Assembly (NCBI GenBank): GCA_040380755.1
Contig: JBEIIL010000087.1
Coordinates: 1 to 16,877 of the forward strand
Source: Alsobacter sp040380755
GTDB taxonomy: Bacteria > Pseudomonadota > Alphaproteobacteria > Rhizobiales > Beijerinckiaceae
DNA: 16,877 nt
Direction of reading: 5' to 3'
Shown: piece after piece, positions 10,001 through 16,468 of the stretch
Layout: each line of letters starts with the position of its first letter
How positions within the stretch are numbered: the first letter of the stretch is position 1
Translations under genes and position numbers: made by a program
Notes under the pieces: model-generated
Told to the model about the DNA's origin: nothing
Database searches by the model: none
What the model saw: the letters and a program-made list of their open reading frames with translations, nothing else

Positions 10001-10238
10001 CGCGCTCGGATCGGGCGCCGGATCGGAACTGCGTCAGCCGCTGGGCATTGCGGTGTGCGGCGGCCTGATCGTGTCGCAGCTGCTGACGCTCTACATCACG
10101 CCGGTCGTCTACATCTATCTCGACAAGATTGAGACGCTGCTCAACCGGCGCCGGCACGCGGAGGTCGTGGCAGAGGCCGCGGTCCTGCCTGGCGCCGCGG
10201 CAGCGCCCCACGGAGCAGCGCTGCAGAAGGCTGACTGA
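7095..10238 (+). CDS. RND efflux pump, inner-membrane permease (HAE1/AcrB-MdtB-like)
   Basis: This 1047-residue proton-driven RND transporter has the full length of the AcrB/MdtB/MdtC type and should form a trimer in the inner membrane. The N-terminus (ELCIRRPVMTTLMTLSFIIFGLFGY) carries the first transmembrane helix. Two large periplasmic porter loops follow, and helix blocks begin near residues 335 and 850. D401 and D402 in VDDAIVMLEN match the proton-relay aspartates of AcrB TM4. K921 in VKKNAIMMVDF matches the AcrB TM10 lysine. PKGFFPTEDTG and the second-half repeat fit the family. The substrate cannot be told from sequence. GGGAG at 7083-7087 precedes the ATG, and coupling to the adaptor is evident. 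No outer-membrane factor gene follows. MdtB and MdtC normally work as a pair; only one pump gene is present here. Confidence 0.95.
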   Translation: MSLPELCIRRPVMTTLMTLSFIIFGLFGYRQLPVAALPRVDFPTINVQAQLPGASPETMAASVAAPLERQFSNISGISAMTSVSTQGATNIVLQFDLDRNIDGAALDVQSAIGAAARRLPSDLPNPPSFRKVNPADQPILFLVVSSDTLPLSTVNDYAETVLQQQISQIPGVAQALIFGAQKYAVRIMVDPEALSARGLAFQDLRTAVAQANSNQPTGTLRSERQRVTIEATGQLRRAADYNDLIVASRNSTPVRLEDVAKTRDSVENDEAASWYNGKRSLIIAIFRQSDANTVEVVDRIRERVPVYREQLPASIGLDVLNDRSVPIREAVHDVEFTLMLSIALVVLVIFLFLKSLTATIIPTLALPVSLIGTFAAMYVMGYSIDNISLLALTLSVGFVVDDAIVMLENIVRHIENGEKPFQAALIGSREIAFTIVSITLSLVAVFIPVFFMGGVVGRVFREFAAVISVAILVSGFVSLTLTPMLCARILKAHDVHAKPGLFSRIVDGVVNGMLTAYRVTLDIVLKGRLIVLALTLLSVYASLQLYIAVPKGFFPTEDTGLIRGATEGPADTSFEAMSQRQQLMQEIVRADPAVDYVTSSIGQSGINQGFMFIALKPREERDAVTTVIARIRQKTAGIPGITLVMQPVQNINLNSGRQSRAQYQYTLQSSDIQALYKAAPEMLERMRRLDTLRDVNSDLQLSNPQAVIDLDREKAANLGVTSDQLRQTLYSAFGSRQVSTIYTPSNDYQVIMEADRAFQSDPSSLSRLFVKNSAGQNIPLDAMATVKRGVGPLSVNRQSQQPAVTISFNTPPGVSLGDAVVSIRQVERQAGLPSAVTTGFAGSAQLFQDALKGQGLLIVAALLVIYIVLGVLYESFIHPITILSGLPSAGLGAILALQYYNMDLSVIAIIGILMLIGIVKKNAIMMVDFALERRRDGADAQTAIRDAALLRFRPIIMTTFAALFGTLPIALGSGAGSELRQPLGIAVCGGLIVSQLLTLYITPVVYIYLDKIETLLNRRRHAEVVAEAAVLPGAAAAPHGAALQKAD

Positions 10239-10265
10239 CGAGCGACGCGCGCAGACGAGGTTCGC

Positions 10266-10303
10266 GCGCGCAACGCCCAAAGGGCGGGATGGTCTTTGCG
10301 CGC
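10266..10303. terminator. GC-rich nested hairpin after the RND pump gene, possible terminator
   Basis: Outer arms GCGCGCA (10266-10272) and TGCGCGC (10297-10303) enclose a short hairpin CGCCC-AAA-GGGCG (10274-10286). It starts 27 bases after the pump stop codon. No T-run follows, only GTCTTT inside the outer loop, so it is not a classical intrinsic terminator. It could instead stabilise the 3' end of the mRNA. Apart from this, 10239-10363 holds no recognisable gene. Confidence 0.35.
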
Positions 10304-10363
10304 AGTCGCATTTGTGTCGCGCGTTAACGCTGTTTCCATCCCTGCATTGCAGCCCTTTGCAGC

Positions 10364-10639
10364 TTGCGTCACGATAGTCGAGTCCACTATCTGGTTGCGG
10401 GTTGCAGCGTGTTGCGTCGCGTATCTGGCACGGCTGTGAGGGTATCGGAGCCGGTCCCGGCCACCCCGGTCGTTGAGGCCGCGCCAACGTCGGCCCGTTC
10501 GCTCGGAAAAGGCTTCGCCGCATTTCTGCTGGGCCTGACGCTCGGGATGAGCTTTATCGTCATCGGCCAATCGGCTTTCAGCGATCTGGCGACAGACAAG
10601 CCGGACATGTTCTCGTCCCCACCGGTGCTGCGTCCCTGA
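10364..10639 (+). CDS. Possible small single-helix membrane protein, unknown function
   Basis: This open frame of 91 codons starts at a TTG (10364). GTG at 10409, TTG at 10412 and GTG at 10436 are other possible starts, and none has a clear ribosome binding site. If it is real, the shorter forms (about 67-76 residues) seem more likely, because the longest one runs through the palindrome at 10373-10391. The visible feature is one hydrophobic segment, GFAAFLLGLTLGMSFIVIG, preceded by a Pro/Ala-rich stretch and followed by a polar tail ending in PPVLRP. That is what a small one-pass inner-membrane protein looks like. I do not recognise a family. It ends 9 bases before the convergent gene on the other strand. 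The alternative is non-coding sequence. Confidence 0.4.
   Translation: MRHDSRVHYLVAGCSVLRRVSGTAVRVSEPVPATPVVEAAPTSARSLGKGFAAFLLGLTLGMSFIVIGQSAFSDLATDKPDMFSSPPVLRP
10373..10391. promoter_or_regulatory. Palindrome GATAGT-N7-ACTATC, possible operator or hairpin
   Basis: Perfect 6-bp arms GATAGT (10373-10378) and ACTATC (10386-10391) flank a 7-base spacer. It lies just ahead of the possible small membrane-protein gene and downstream of the RND pump gene. It could be a regulator site or an RNA hairpin; the sequence does not decide between them. Confidence 0.3.
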
Positions 10640-10647
10640 TTGCACCG

Positions 10648-11037
10648 TCAGGCCGGACCGACTGACTCCACCTTGAACGTGTGAAGATCGCCGTCCTCGT
10701 CGCTGAGTGACACATATTCGCCCGGCGAAAACACATGGCCGCCAAATCGGTAGCCCGCCTCGTCATCATCGTGGGCGGTGGGATCGTAGTCGAATGCCCA
10801 GGTGGCGCCGCCCCGGCCACCGGGACGGTGGATGAGATGTCCAATCTGGTCCGGCTCTCCCGCCCAGAAGCGCCGCACGCGGCAACGGGCCCGCGCCTCC
10901 TTCCACGCCGCAACGTCAAGGTGCCCTGAGGCATCCAGCGGTGCGATCAGGTCGTAGCCGTGCCGCGACGATCCGTCGGGATTCGTCTTGGAGCGGGCCA
11001 GATGCAAGATAATGCGACAAAAGCGGGCGTCTGACAT
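10648..11037 (-). CDS. Conserved hypothetical protein (129 aa), probably cytoplasmic
   Basis: I recognise this as a conserved protein of unknown function found in many rhizobia-like alphaproteobacteria, without an assigned role. It is 129 residues, soluble, with no signal peptide or membrane helix. Conserved-looking blocks are RIILHLARSKTNPDGSSRHGY near the start (residues about 8-28), CRVRRFWAGEPDQ (about 52-64), GHLIHRPGG, and a charged C-terminal part with DDDEAGYRFGGHVFSPGEYVSL followed by a beta-rich LHTFKVESV. The Arg/His/Asp-rich core has no catalytic motif I can name. The ATG at 11037 has a strong GAGGAG (11044-11049, - strand) with a 6-base spacing, which supports it as a real gene. 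It is transcribed away from the dehydratase gene. The FNR/FixK-like site 55 bases upstream of its start may control it. Confidence 0.8.
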   Translation of the reverse strand: MSDARFCRIILHLARSKTNPDGSSRHGYDLIAPLDASGHLDVAAWKEARARCRVRRFWAGEPDQIGHLIHRPGGRGGATWAFDYDPTAHDDDEAGYRFGGHVFSPGEYVSLSDEDGDLHTFKVESVGPA

Positions 11038-11089
11038 GGGGGGCTCCTCTGGACTGAGGCTTCACCCTGGCGTCAGGCAAAGCCCCCGT

Positions 11090-11114
11090 CGTTGATCTCC
11101 CTCAAGGATCAACG
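11090..11114. promoter_or_regulatory. FNR/FixK-like box inside a longer inverted repeat
   Basis: TTGAT-N4-CTCAA at 11092-11105 differs by one base from the FNR/FixK consensus TTGAT-N4-ATCAA. It lies within a larger inverted repeat, CGTTGATC (11090-11097) and GATCAACG (11107-11114), with a 9-base centre. The site is 55 bases upstream of the minus-strand hypothetical gene and about 170 bases upstream of the dehydratase gene, so either or both could be controlled by oxygen. The match is seen; binding by an FNR-family protein is inferred. Alternatively, the inverted repeat simply forms a hairpin. Confidence 0.4.
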
Positions 11115-11142
11115 GGCGGAGGCTCGAGTCTGCCGGCGACTT

Positions 11143-11244
11143 CACTTTGGCGGCCGCCAGACTTGGGCCGCCGCCAGACTTGGGCTGCTGCGTGACTTGG
11201 GCCGCTGCTTGACTGGGGTCGCTGCTTGACTTGGGCCGCCTGCC
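11143..11244. repeat. Six tandem copies of a 17-bp repeat
   Basis: Units begin at 11143, 11160, 11177, 11194, 11211 and 11228, each exactly 17 bases. The common core is GACTTGGGCCGCYGCY; the first copy is the most diverged (it begins CACTTTGG) and the last degenerates at its 3' end. The unit length is not a multiple of three, so this is a non-coding minisatellite. It fills most of the space before the dehydratase gene and ends 32 bases before its ATG. No match to a known mobile repeat family is recognised. The regular spacing could hold an array of protein-binding sites or reflect replication slippage. Confidence 0.85.
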
Positions 11245-11276
11245 CTCACCACAGTCCGTGGCTCCGGAGTGCCGCA

Positions 11277-12248
11277 ATGTTCAGCCTGACCGACCTCGAC
11301 GACGCCACCCGCCTCGTCCATCAGACGATGGCGCCGACGCCTGCCTATGCCTGGCCGCTGCTGGCGCAGCGCCTGGGGGTGGATGTCGTCGTCAAGCACG
11401 AGAACCACACGCCGGTCGGTGCCTTCAAGGTGCGCGGCGGCCTCGTCTATCTGGATCGTCTGGTCCGCGAGCGGCCGCATGTGCGCGGGATCGTGTCGGC
11501 AACCCGCGGCAACCACGGCCAGAGCCTGGCCTTTGCGGGCCGTCGCTTCGGCATCCCGGTGGTGATCGTCGTGCCACATGGCAATTCCACCGAAAAGAAT
11601 GCCGCCATGCGGGCGCTCGGTGCCGAGCTTGTCGAGCACGGGCGGGACTTCGACGAGTCCCGCCAGGTGGCGGCCATGCTGGCCGCGGAGCGCGGCTTCG
11701 AGATGGTCCCCTCCTTCGCGCAGGACCTGGTCCGCGGGGTGGCGACCTATGCGGTGGAGCTGTTCCGGCAGGAAAAGACCCTGCATACGGTGTTCGTGCC
11801 GATCGGGCTCGGGTCCGGCATCTGCGGCCTGATCGCCGCGCGCGATGCCATGGGGCTGGACACACGGATCGTTGGTGTCGTCTCTGACAGGGCCAATGCC
11901 TACAGGCTGTCGTTCGAGGCCGGGCATCCGGTGATGACCAACACGGCGCTGACATTTGCCGACGGCATGGCGACGCGCCAGCCAGACCCGAACGCGCTGG
12001 CGATCATCCGGGACGGGGCAGAACGGATCGTCGAGGTGCCCGACACGCTGATCGCCGAGGCCATCCGCGTGCTGCACGAGGATACGCACAATCTGGCCGA
12101 GGGCGCCGGAGCTGCTCCCCTTGCCGCGCTGATGGCCGAGCGCGAGCGTTTCGCCGGCCAGCGCGTCGGCGTCATCCTGTGTGGCGGCAATATCGACAGA
12201 GGCTGGAACGCCACCATCATGGCAGGCGGCACGCCCAGCGTTGCCTGA
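11277..12248 (+). CDS. PLP-dependent threonine/serine dehydratase (fold-type II)
   Basis: This 323-residue pyridoxal-phosphate enzyme belongs to the threonine/serine ammonia-lyase group, which deaminates L-threonine to 2-oxobutyrate or L-serine to pyruvate in the cytoplasm. K51 in GAFKVRGG is the expected Schiff-base lysine. SATRGNHGQSLAFAG (about 75-90) is the substrate and cofactor loop. GLGSGICG (about 179-186) is the phosphate-binding glycine loop, and CGGNIDR lies near the C-terminus. There is no C-terminal ACT domain, so it is of the short catabolic type rather than the IlvA type. I chose the ATG at 11277, which has GGAG at 11266-11269; the frame continues to a TTG at 11226 inside the repeats, which is unlikely to be used. 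The exact substrate is uncertain; hydroxy-amino-acid dehydratases such as EutB share this architecture. It stands alone on its strand. Confidence 0.88.
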   Translation: MFSLTDLDDATRLVHQTMAPTPAYAWPLLAQRLGVDVVVKHENHTPVGAFKVRGGLVYLDRLVRERPHVRGIVSATRGNHGQSLAFAGRRFGIPVVIVVPHGNSTEKNAAMRALGAELVEHGRDFDESRQVAAMLAAERGFEMVPSFAQDLVRGVATYAVELFRQEKTLHTVFVPIGLGSGICGLIAARDAMGLDTRIVGVVSDRANAYRLSFEAGHPVMTNTALTFADGMATRQPDPNALAIIRDGAERIVEVPDTLIAEAIRVLHEDTHNLAEGAGAAPLAALMAERERFAGQRVGVILCGGNIDRGWNATIMAGGTPSVA

Positions 12249-12260
12249 CCAGGACACGGC

Positions 12261-12281
12261 AGTTTAGAAATCCTATAAACT
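12261..12281. promoter_or_regulatory. Iron-control-element-like palindrome upstream of the iron ABC transporter
   Basis: The arms AGTTTA (12261-12266) and TAAACT (12276-12281) form an inverted repeat. Its core TTTAGAAATCCTATAAA (12263-12279) matches the Irr iron control element TTTAGAANNNTTCTAAA at 7 of 7 positions in the left half and 5 of 7 in the right half. A further TCTAAA half-site lies at 12287-12292. The element stands in an AT-rich island in otherwise GC-rich DNA, about 110 bases before the binding-protein gene. A -10-like TATAAA (12274-12279) with AGGACA 17 bases upstream overlaps it; a second possible -35, TTGACG, lies at 12304-12309 with a weak -10. Control by Irr is inferred from the motif and the gene downstream. 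Confidence 0.5.
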
Positions 12282-12388
12282 ATTGATCTAAAACAGTTTT
12301 TGGTTGACGGCACCGGACAAGGGCGGCATCACTGCAGGGTCCGCAACCGTCCGTGGCAGGGCCTTGAACCCTGTCCAAGGAGTTTCTC

Positions 12389-13414
12389 ATGACTGTTTGC
12401 ATTCGCCCGAGATGGCGCCTGCGCGCACTCGCTTCCGGGTTTGCCCTGATGGCGACACCGGCGCTGGCTGCAGAGGTCAACGTCTACACGTCGCGCGAGC
12501 CGCAGCTGATCCGCCCGGTCTTCGAGGCCTTCTCCAAGGCCACCGGCATCAAGGTCAATGCGGTGTTCCTGCAGAACGGGCTCGAGGAGCGCGTGAAGGC
12601 CGAAGGCCAGAACTCGCCGGCCGATCTGATCATTCTCGTCGATGCAGCGAAGCTCGCGGGCGCCGTCGAACTCGGCATCACCCAGCCTGTGCGCAACGTC
12701 GGGCTCGAGGCCGCGGTGCCGGCCAACCTGCGTGATCCGGCCGGCCACTGGTTTGCGACGACCCTGCGCTCGCGGGTGGTCTACGCGTCCAAGGACCGGG
12801 TGAAGCAGGACGCGATCACCTATGAGGACCTCGCCGATCCGAAGTGGAAGGGCAGGGTCTGCATCCGCTCTGGCCAGCATCCCTACAATGTCTCGCTGTT
12901 TGCGGCGGTCGTCGCCCGGCATGGCGCCGAGAAGGCGGGGGACTGGCTGACACGGTTGCGCGCCAACCTCGCCAAGCGCCCGTCGGGCGGCGACCGTGAC
13001 GTCGCCAAGGATATTCTGGCCGGCGTATGCGACATCGGCGTCGGCAACACCTACTATCTTGGCCTGCTGCGCAACGACCCGGATCCGGGACAGCGGGCCT
13101 GGGGCGACGCCGTGAAGCTGCTCGACTCGCGCTTCGCCGGCGGCGGAACCCACGTCAACGTGTCGGGAGCCGCGGTGGCACGCCATGCGCCGCACCGCGC
13201 CGAGGCCATCCAGCTGCTGGTCTTCATGACCTCCGATGCCGGCCAGAAGGTGCTGGCCGACCTGAACTACGAGTACCCGGTGCGGCCTGGCATCAGCGCC
13301 GGCACCCAGGCGCTGTTCGGGCCGATCCAGCCTGACACTCTGTCGCTGGCAGACATTGCCCGGGCACGCCGCACGGCCAGCGAACTGGTCGACCGCACGG
13401 GCTTCGACAACTGA
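12389..13414 (+). CDS. Ferric iron ABC transporter, periplasmic binding protein (FbpA-like)
   Basis: This 341-residue periplasmic substrate-binding protein delivers ferric iron to an inner-membrane ABC transporter. The signal peptide is clear: basic residues (RPRWRLR), a hydrophobic core and cleavage after PALA (residue 27) or the next Ala. The mature start EVNVYTSREPQL is typical of the family. Y222 and Y223 in GNTYYLG match the paired tyrosines that bind Fe(III) in FbpA-type proteins. YEYPVRPGI near the C-terminus also fits. The ATG at 12389 has an excellent AAGGAG at 12377-12382, 6 bases away. The permease gene follows after 8 bases. The iron-control-like palindrome upstream supports iron as the substrate. 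A close relative carrying another oxyanion or metal is less likely because of the tyrosine pair. Confidence 0.9.
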   Translation: MTVCIRPRWRLRALASGFALMATPALAAEVNVYTSREPQLIRPVFEAFSKATGIKVNAVFLQNGLEERVKAEGQNSPADLIILVDAAKLAGAVELGITQPVRNVGLEAAVPANLRDPAGHWFATTLRSRVVYASKDRVKQDAITYEDLADPKWKGRVCIRSGQHPYNVSLFAAVVARHGAEKAGDWLTRLRANLAKRPSGGDRDVAKDILAGVCDIGVGNTYYLGLLRNDPDPGQRAWGDAVKLLDSRFAGGGTHVNVSGAAVARHAPHRAEAIQLLVFMTSDAGQKVLADLNYEYPVRPGISAGTQALFGPIQPDTLSLADIARARRTASELVDRTGFDN

Positions 13415-13422
13415 GCCGGTCC

Positions 13423-15108
13423 ATGTCCCAGCGTCCCGGCCGCGCGGCGGCTGGTGCTTTTGCCGGCGCCGCACTGGTCGCGGCGCCGCTCGTTGCCCTC
13501 ATTGCCATTGCGATGGGCGGGGACACAGCGACGCTGCGCCACGTCGCATCCACCGTGCTGCCGCACGCTCTCGCCGAAACGGCGCTGCTGCTGGCCGGCG
13601 TCGCGATCGTGGCGGGTGTCGCCGGGGTCGGAACGGCGTGGCTGGTCTCGGCCTACCGGTTCCCGGGACGCCTGATCTTGCAGGCCGCGCTGGTGCTGCC
13701 GCTCGCGGTGCCGCCCTACATCGCCGCCTACACCTATGTGGAGGTGCTGGATCCGCTCGGACCCGTGCAGTCAGCCTTTCGCGCGCTCACCGGCTACCGC
13801 TCGCGCGCCGAATATGGCTGGCCAGACATCCGGTCCCTGCCCGGCGCCATCATCGTCATGAGCGCCGTCCTCTACCCCTATGTGTATCTGACCACCAGGG
13901 CCCTGTTCAGCGTGCAGAGTGCCAATCTGCTCGACGTGGCGCGCACGCTGGGCGCCCGGCCGTCGCGGATCTTCGTCACGGTGGCGTTACCGCTTGCCCG
14001 CCCGGCCGTGGCGCTCGGCCTGTCGCTGGTTTTGCTCGAGGCGCTGAACGACATCGGCGCCACCGAATATCTGGGCGTGCGCACGCTCACGGTTTCGATT
14101 TACACGACCTGGATCAACCGCGGCAGCCTTGCCGGGGCTGCGCAGATCGCCTGCGTGATGCTCTTGGTTGTCGTCATGCTGCTTGTGCTCGAGGCGCGGG
14201 CGCGGGGCGCCCGCGGCTATGCCGGCTCGCTGAAGCGCCCGCGTCCGGCAGCGCCAGCGCTGCTCTCCGGCTGGCAGGGCTGGGCCGCGACATTCGCCTG
14301 CACCGTGCCGCTGACGGCGGGCTTCCTGATCCCGGCGGTCTACCTGCTGCACCAGGCCACCGTGCGCACGCTGCGGCGGGGGATTGATCCCGATTTCTTG
14401 CGCGAACTCGTGGCGTCGCTGACGTTTGCGGCAGTCGCCACGCTGCTGGTGGTCGCGTTAGGCGCCTGGGTGGCGGTGTCCGTGCGGCTGTGCGGGACGC
14501 GCCTGGTGCGTGCTGCGGCACGGATCACCGCGTTGGGCTACGCGGTCCCGGGCACTGTGCTGGCGGTCGGCCTGCTGTCGCCGCTGGCTGCCGTCGACAA
14601 TGTGGTCGCAGATTCTTGGCGAGCGCTGACCGGCGTCTCGCCGGGGCTGGTGCTGACGGGTTCGGGCGCCGCGGTGGTGATCGCCTACATGGTGCGCTTC
14701 GTCGGTATTGCGTCGGGTGGCGTCGAGACCGGGCTATCGCGGATTTCGATGCGGATCGATGACGCAGCTCGCACGCTCGGACGTCGACCGGTGCAGCTGA
14801 CCCGGGAGATCCACCTGCCGCTGGCCCGCCCTGCCCTGCTGTCGGCGGCCCTCATGGTATTCGTCGATGCCATGAAGGAGCTACCGGCGACGCTGCTGCT
14901 GCGTCCGCTGAATGTCGACACGCTGGCTACGGGGCTCTATGCCCATGCGTCGCGCGGGTCGTTCGAGGACGGCGCGCTGGCAGCACTGGCCATCGTCGTG
15001 GTCGGACTGGTGCCGGTCGTGGCGCTGATGCGCCAGTCGCCAGGAACGCCACCCGTCGAGGCCGCGGCGGTGGATCCCGCCGCCGGTGTCCGGGCGGCGG
15101 GACGATGA
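13423..15108 (+). CDS. Ferric iron ABC transporter, fused permease (FbpB/SfuB-like)
   Basis: This 561-residue inner-membrane permease contains two fused binding-protein-dependent transport domains and forms the channel for iron delivered by the preceding gene's product. I count about twelve hydrophobic segments, six in each half. Each half has the cytoplasmic EAA-type loop that contacts the ATPase: DVARTLGARPSRIF-type sequence from residue 171 and DDAARTLGRRPVQLTREIHL from about 446, each followed by a conserved LPLARPA. The length and two-domain layout match FbpB/SfuB. The ATG at 13423 lacks a strong ribosome binding site, so translation may depend on the preceding gene. Its stop overlaps an ATG (ATGA, 15105-15108), the usual link to a downstream ATPase gene, but no ATPase gene follows. 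The next gene converges from the other strand only 18 bases later. Confidence 0.91.
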   Translation: MSQRPGRAAAGAFAGAALVAAPLVALIAIAMGGDTATLRHVASTVLPHALAETALLLAGVAIVAGVAGVGTAWLVSAYRFPGRLILQAALVLPLAVPPYIAAYTYVEVLDPLGPVQSAFRALTGYRSRAEYGWPDIRSLPGAIIVMSAVLYPYVYLTTRALFSVQSANLLDVARTLGARPSRIFVTVALPLARPAVALGLSLVLLEALNDIGATEYLGVRTLTVSIYTTWINRGSLAGAAQIACVMLLVVVMLLVLEARARGARGYAGSLKRPRPAAPALLSGWQGWAATFACTVPLTAGFLIPAVYLLHQATVRTLRRGIDPDFLRELVASLTFAAVATLLVVALGAWVAVSVRLCGTRLVRAAARITALGYAVPGTVLAVGLLSPLAAVDNVVADSWRALTGVSPGLVLTGSGAAVVIAYMVRFVGIASGGVETGLSRISMRIDDAARTLGRRPVQLTREIHLPLARPALLSAALMVFVDAMKELPATLLLRPLNVDTLATGLYAHASRGSFEDGALAALAIVVVGLVPVVALMRQSPGTPPVEAAAVDPAAGVRAAGR

Positions 15109-15126
15109 TCGAAGCGACCCGGCCAA

Positions 15127-15134
<8 letters not shown>
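15105..15134 (+). pseudogene. Possible 5' stub of the missing iron-transporter ATPase gene
   Basis: An ATG overlaps the permease stop (ATGA) and opens nine codons, MIEATRPIS, before a TGA. The ATGA overlap is typical of coupled transporter genes, and MIEA resembles the start of many ABC ATPases. It then runs straight into the 3' end of scoB (stop at 15127-15129). This suggests that the ATPase gene was lost by a deletion joining its first codons to scoB. Nine codons are too few to prove homology, and the match could be chance. Confidence 0.25.
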
Positions 15135-15756
<622 letters not shown>

Positions 15757-15769
15757 GATCTCAACTCCT

Positions 15770-16468
15770 TCAGGCGCGCTTGCGCACGGTGCGCTGTTCG
15801 ATCCGCTTCTCGTGCTCGCCCTGGATTAGGCGGTGCACATAGATCCCGGGCAGATGAATGGTGTCGGGATCCAGCGCGCCAAGCGGCACGATCTCCTCGA
15901 CCTCGGCGACGCAGATCTTGCCGCACGTGGCGGCAGGCGGGTTGAAATTGCGGGCCGTCTTGCGAAACACGAGGTTGCCCGACGGATCCGCCTTCCAGGC
16001 CTTGACGATCGACAGGTCTGCGATCAGGCCACGCTCAAGGATGTAGGTTTGGCCGTCGAAGTCCTTGTGCTCCTTGCCCTCGGCGATCACCGTACCGACG
16101 CCGGTCCGGGTGTAGAAGCCGGGAATACCAGCACCCCCGGCGCGCATGCGCTCGGCCAGAGTGCCCTGCGGATTGAACTCGAGTTCAAGTTCGCCCGAGA
16201 GATACTGGCGCATGAATTCGGCATTCTCGCCCACATAGGACGAGATCATCTTCTTCACCTGACGCGTCTGCAGGAGCACGCCGAGCCCGAAATCGTCGAC
16301 GCCAGCATTGTTGGAGGCGACCGTCAGGTTGCGGGTGCCTGCGTCGCGGATGGCCGCGATCAGCAGTTCGGGAATTCCGCAAAGACCGAACCCCCCGGCC
16401 GCAATCAGCATGCCGTCGAACAAGACACCGTCGAGTGCGTCCCTGGCGCTGCCGTAGATCTTTTTCAT
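15770..16468 (-). CDS. scoA: 3-oxoacid CoA-transferase subunit A
   Basis: This is the partner subunit of the CoA-transferase. It supplies the CoA-binding glycine-rich loop GGFGLCGIPE (about 25-34). It is 232 residues from the ATG at 16468, the normal size. The frame continues upstream to a GTG at 16648, but that 60-residue extension does not resemble the family, so I reject it. Typical blocks are MKKIYGSARDAL at the start, SNNAGVDDFGLG, KKMISSYVGENAEFMRQYLSGELELEFNPQGTLAER-type sequence in the middle, GVGTVIAEGKE, and ADLSIVKAWKADPSGNLVFRKTARNFN. An AGGGA about 10 bases upstream may serve as a weak ribosome binding site. It is the first gene of a two-gene operon, with 13 bases before scoB. 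Confidence 0.95.
   Translation of the reverse strand: MKKIYGSARDALDGVLFDGMLIAAGGFGLCGIPELLIAAIRDAGTRNLTVASNNAGVDDFGLGVLLQTRQVKKMISSYVGENAEFMRQYLSGELELEFNPQGTLAERMRAGGAGIPGFYTRTGVGTVIAEGKEHKDFDGQTYILERGLIADLSIVKAWKADPSGNLVFRKTARNFNPPAATCGKICVAEVEEIVPLGALDPDTIHLPGIYVHRLIQGEHEKRIEQRTVRKRA

Noticed and set aside
8274..10523. A 749-codon open frame on the - strand opposite the RND pump gene
   Set aside because: It is a composition-driven antisense frame over a clearly coding AcrB-type gene and shows no recognisable motif.
11143..11244. The tandem repeats as a CRISPR array
   Set aside because: Units are 17 bases and directly adjacent, with no spacers, and there is no cas gene in the window.
11142..12257. 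A 371-codon - strand frame running across the dehydratase gene and the 17-bp repeats
   Set aside because: It is antisense to a clear PLP enzyme. Repeat-derived peptides at its end shift frame from unit to unit, so the repeats are not coding.
12329..13474. A 381-codon - strand frame opposite the iron-binding protein gene
   Set aside because: The + strand has a signal peptide, a strong ribosome binding site and the Tyr-Tyr motif. The antisense product has none of these features.
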